The notes beneath the pieces were generated by a model, which was given only the letters and a program-made list of their open reading frames with translations, was not told the origin of the DNA and searched no databases. A stretch of 6,956 nt of DNA from an uncultured Clostridium sp. (lineage in GTDB: Bacteria; Bacillota; Clostridia; TANB77; CAG-508), in NCBI GenBank assembly GCA_946008205.1, contig CAMGAZ010000075.1, positions 1 through 6,956 of the forward strand, written 5' to 3'. Each line of letters begins with the position of its first letter. Within the stretch, counting starts at the first letter, position 1. Positions 5,910 through 6,956 of this stretch are shown one piece after another. Made by a program: the position numbers and the translations under genes.

Positions 5910-6194
5910 TTATTTAACTCTAATGCCAAGTATTTTTGCTAGTTCTATTGCTTGCATTTCATTTACAATAGCTCCTCTAAGGTCTTTCAGATTTAAAGTT
6001 ATTCCTTCTATATTAGAGTTTGTGAAGTCAATATTGTTTAAATCAGTATTAAATAAATTTACTAGCATTAAGTTATCTTCATAAAATTTTATATTTTTAA
6101 ATTTAACGTTTTCTAAAGTTGCTGATTCAAGATTTGATTTACTAATTTTGACATCTTTAAATTTTGATAAACTAAAATTGGCATACTTGGCCAT
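5910..6194 (-). CDS. Short pentapeptide-repeat protein, probably N-terminally shortened
   Basis: The 94 residues from the ATG at 6194 contain imperfect five-residue repeats with a hydrophobic centre (ANFSL SKFKD, SNLES ATLEN VKFKN, TDLNN IDFTN SNIEG), typical of the right-handed beta-helix of pentapeptide proteins. The C-terminal cap DLRGAIVNEMQAIELAKILG is the usual ending of a clostridial pentapeptide family. Those proteins, as I recall, are about twice this length, so the N-terminal half seems missing. The ATG at 6194 lacks a good ribosome binding site. A good one (GGAG) stands before an ATG at 6229 in another frame. One extra G there would give MGTIGNIEIKET joined in frame to this protein (105 residues). 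It may therefore be a truncated remnant, a reinitiated small protein, or a gene with a one-base deletion. No enzymatic function is implied. It lies between the PBP and flippase genes. Confidence 0.65.
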   Translation of the reverse strand: MAKYANFSLSKFKDVKISKSNLESATLENVKFKNIKFYEDNLMLVNLFNTDLNNIDFTNSNIEGITLNLKDLRGAIVNEMQAIELAKILGIRVK

Positions 6195-6202
6195 TGTTTC
6201 TT

Positions 6203-6229
6203 TTATTTCAATATTTCCAATGGTTCCAT
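6203..6229 (-). other. Mini-ORF (MEPLEILK) just upstream of the pentapeptide gene
   Basis: ATG at 6229 follows GGAG (6238-6235) with a five-base spacer, the only good ribosome binding site in this gap. The frame encodes eight residues and stops with TAA at 6203-6205, eight bases before the pentapeptide ATG. It is either a coupling leader allowing reinitiation at 6194, or the real start of the pentapeptide gene put out of frame by loss of one G. Confidence 0.4.
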
Positions 6230-6255
6230 GTTTTCTCCTATTTTTATTCTATGTG

Positions 6256-6956
6256 TTAATATGTCTCAAATATTTCTTTTACTTTTGGTAATAGATAATG
6301 ACTACCACCTTTTCCTTTTACATTTTCTACCATGCTTACAATAAGTAATGAATTTTCATCATTTTCTCCTACGTTAAAAGCATTGAACCATCCTATTTCA
6401 GTTCCATCTTTATCGTCTTTAGATTGTTTAATTTCTGCTGTTCCAGTTTTTCCTGCAATTGTTTTTCCTTCTATTTTTGCAGAATGAGCTGTACCATTTG
6501 GATTTTCTACAACTTGTACTAAGTCATCTCTTATTGTATCTGCTGCTTCTTTTGAAAAAGCTTCTTTTTTGTAATATGTTGCTGTATCCGAGCTTGCATT
6601 TCCTTTATACTCTATGTATGGCATAATCATGTTTCCTTCATTTACGAAACTTGAATATACCATTGCCATATGTATTGGGTTAACAAGCACTTCTCCTTGG
6701 CCATATCCCGAGTTTGCAAGCTGTGTTTCATTTGTAAAGTTCTCGCTATTAGAATATGATGATTTGCTCATTGTTTGTGCAAATTTTATTTCATCTCCAA
6801 AGCCAATATTTTTTAGTAATGATATAAATTTTTCACTTCCTATTTTTAGAGCTGCTTTTGCAAAATAAATATTATCTGAATATATTAATGCATTTCTTAA
6901 ATTTGCAGCACCGCTGTATGTTGTAAGAGTTGTAATATAAAAGTCTCCCCATGAAC
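6256..6956 (-). CDS. Class B penicillin-binding protein, transpeptidase domain (PBP2a/PBP3 type; 5' end outside window)
   Basis: The frame is open from the window edge to the stop at 6256, giving 232 visible residues; the first full codon starts at 6954. Visible motifs are SWGDFYIT (1-8), the second active-site motif S-D-N in LIYSDNIYFAKAAL (26-28), the LANSGYGQGEVLVNPIHMA block and the third motif K-T-G in AGKTGTAE (169-171). The ending is IGWFNAF ... LLIVSMVENVKGKGG ... KVKEIFETY. The SDN-IYFA and SGYGQGE blocks match the MecA-like class B group of monofunctional transpeptidases. The catalytic S-x-x-K, the MecA_N-like domain and the membrane anchor would lie upstream, outside the window. 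The enzyme cross-links peptidoglycan stem peptides outside the membrane. Whether this one tolerates beta-lactams cannot be told. It precedes the pentapeptide gene by 61 bases (26 to the mini-ORF). Confidence 0.9.
   Translation of the reverse strand, partial: SWGDFYITTLTTYSGAANLRNALIYSDNIYFAKAALKIGSEKFISLLKNIGFGDEIKFAQTMSKSSYSNSENFTNETQLANSGYGQGEVLVNPIHMAMVYSSFVNEGNMIMPYIEYKGNASSDTATYYKKEAFSKEAADTIRDDLVQVVENPNGTAHSAKIEGKTIAGKTGTAEIKQSKDDKDGTEIGWFNAFNVGENDENSLLIVSMVENVKGKGGSHYLLPKVKEIFETY

Overview
The window is very AT-rich, and every supportable gene lies on the minus strand in one closely spaced array. The sporulation and germination genes (cwlJ, gerQ), the OmpR-type two-component system and the ECF sigma/anti-sigma genes suggest a spore-forming, low-GC Firmicute, probably an uncultured gut-type clostridium. 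That placement is inference from gene content and composition. There is no gene-free stretch over 300 bases, and I see no rRNA, tRNA, CRISPR array or insertion sequence.

In transcription order (high to low coordinates) the array reads as follows. First comes the C-terminal part of a class B penicillin-binding protein of the PBP2a/PBP3 type. Next are a short pentapeptide-repeat protein with a disturbed 5' end and a flippase-like LPG-synthase transmembrane protein. Then come a CwlJ-type spore cortex hydrolase (frameshifted) and a GerQ-like coat protein. An OmpR-family response regulator and its membrane histidine kinase follow. The array ends with an ECF sigma factor (frameshifted), its zinc-finger anti-sigma factor, and a second ECF sigma factor that carries a C-terminal membrane segment and acidic tail and runs off the window. 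Most gaps are short and most genes have good ribosome binding sites, so much of this could be one or a few operons about building, sensing and opening the cell envelope.

The most interesting signal is that two unrelated genes, cwlJ and the upstream ECF sigma gene, are each broken by exactly one extra base. In both, the zero-frame codon at the break is CGG, and skipping the C restores a perfect family match (C|GGT GAA and C|GGA GAA). I found no other in-frame CGG codon in the window, although CGT, CGC and CGA are all used. This could be +1 frameshifting at an unassigned or starved CGG codon, or two independent indels or sequence errors. The sequence alone cannot decide.

Other points of interest are an anti-sigma factor whose extracytoplasmic part resembles the FtsX extracellular domain, a sigma factor with a strong ribosome binding site but no ATG/GTG/TTG start (an ATC/ATT where the start should be), and an inverted repeat that would bury the cwlJ ribosome binding site.
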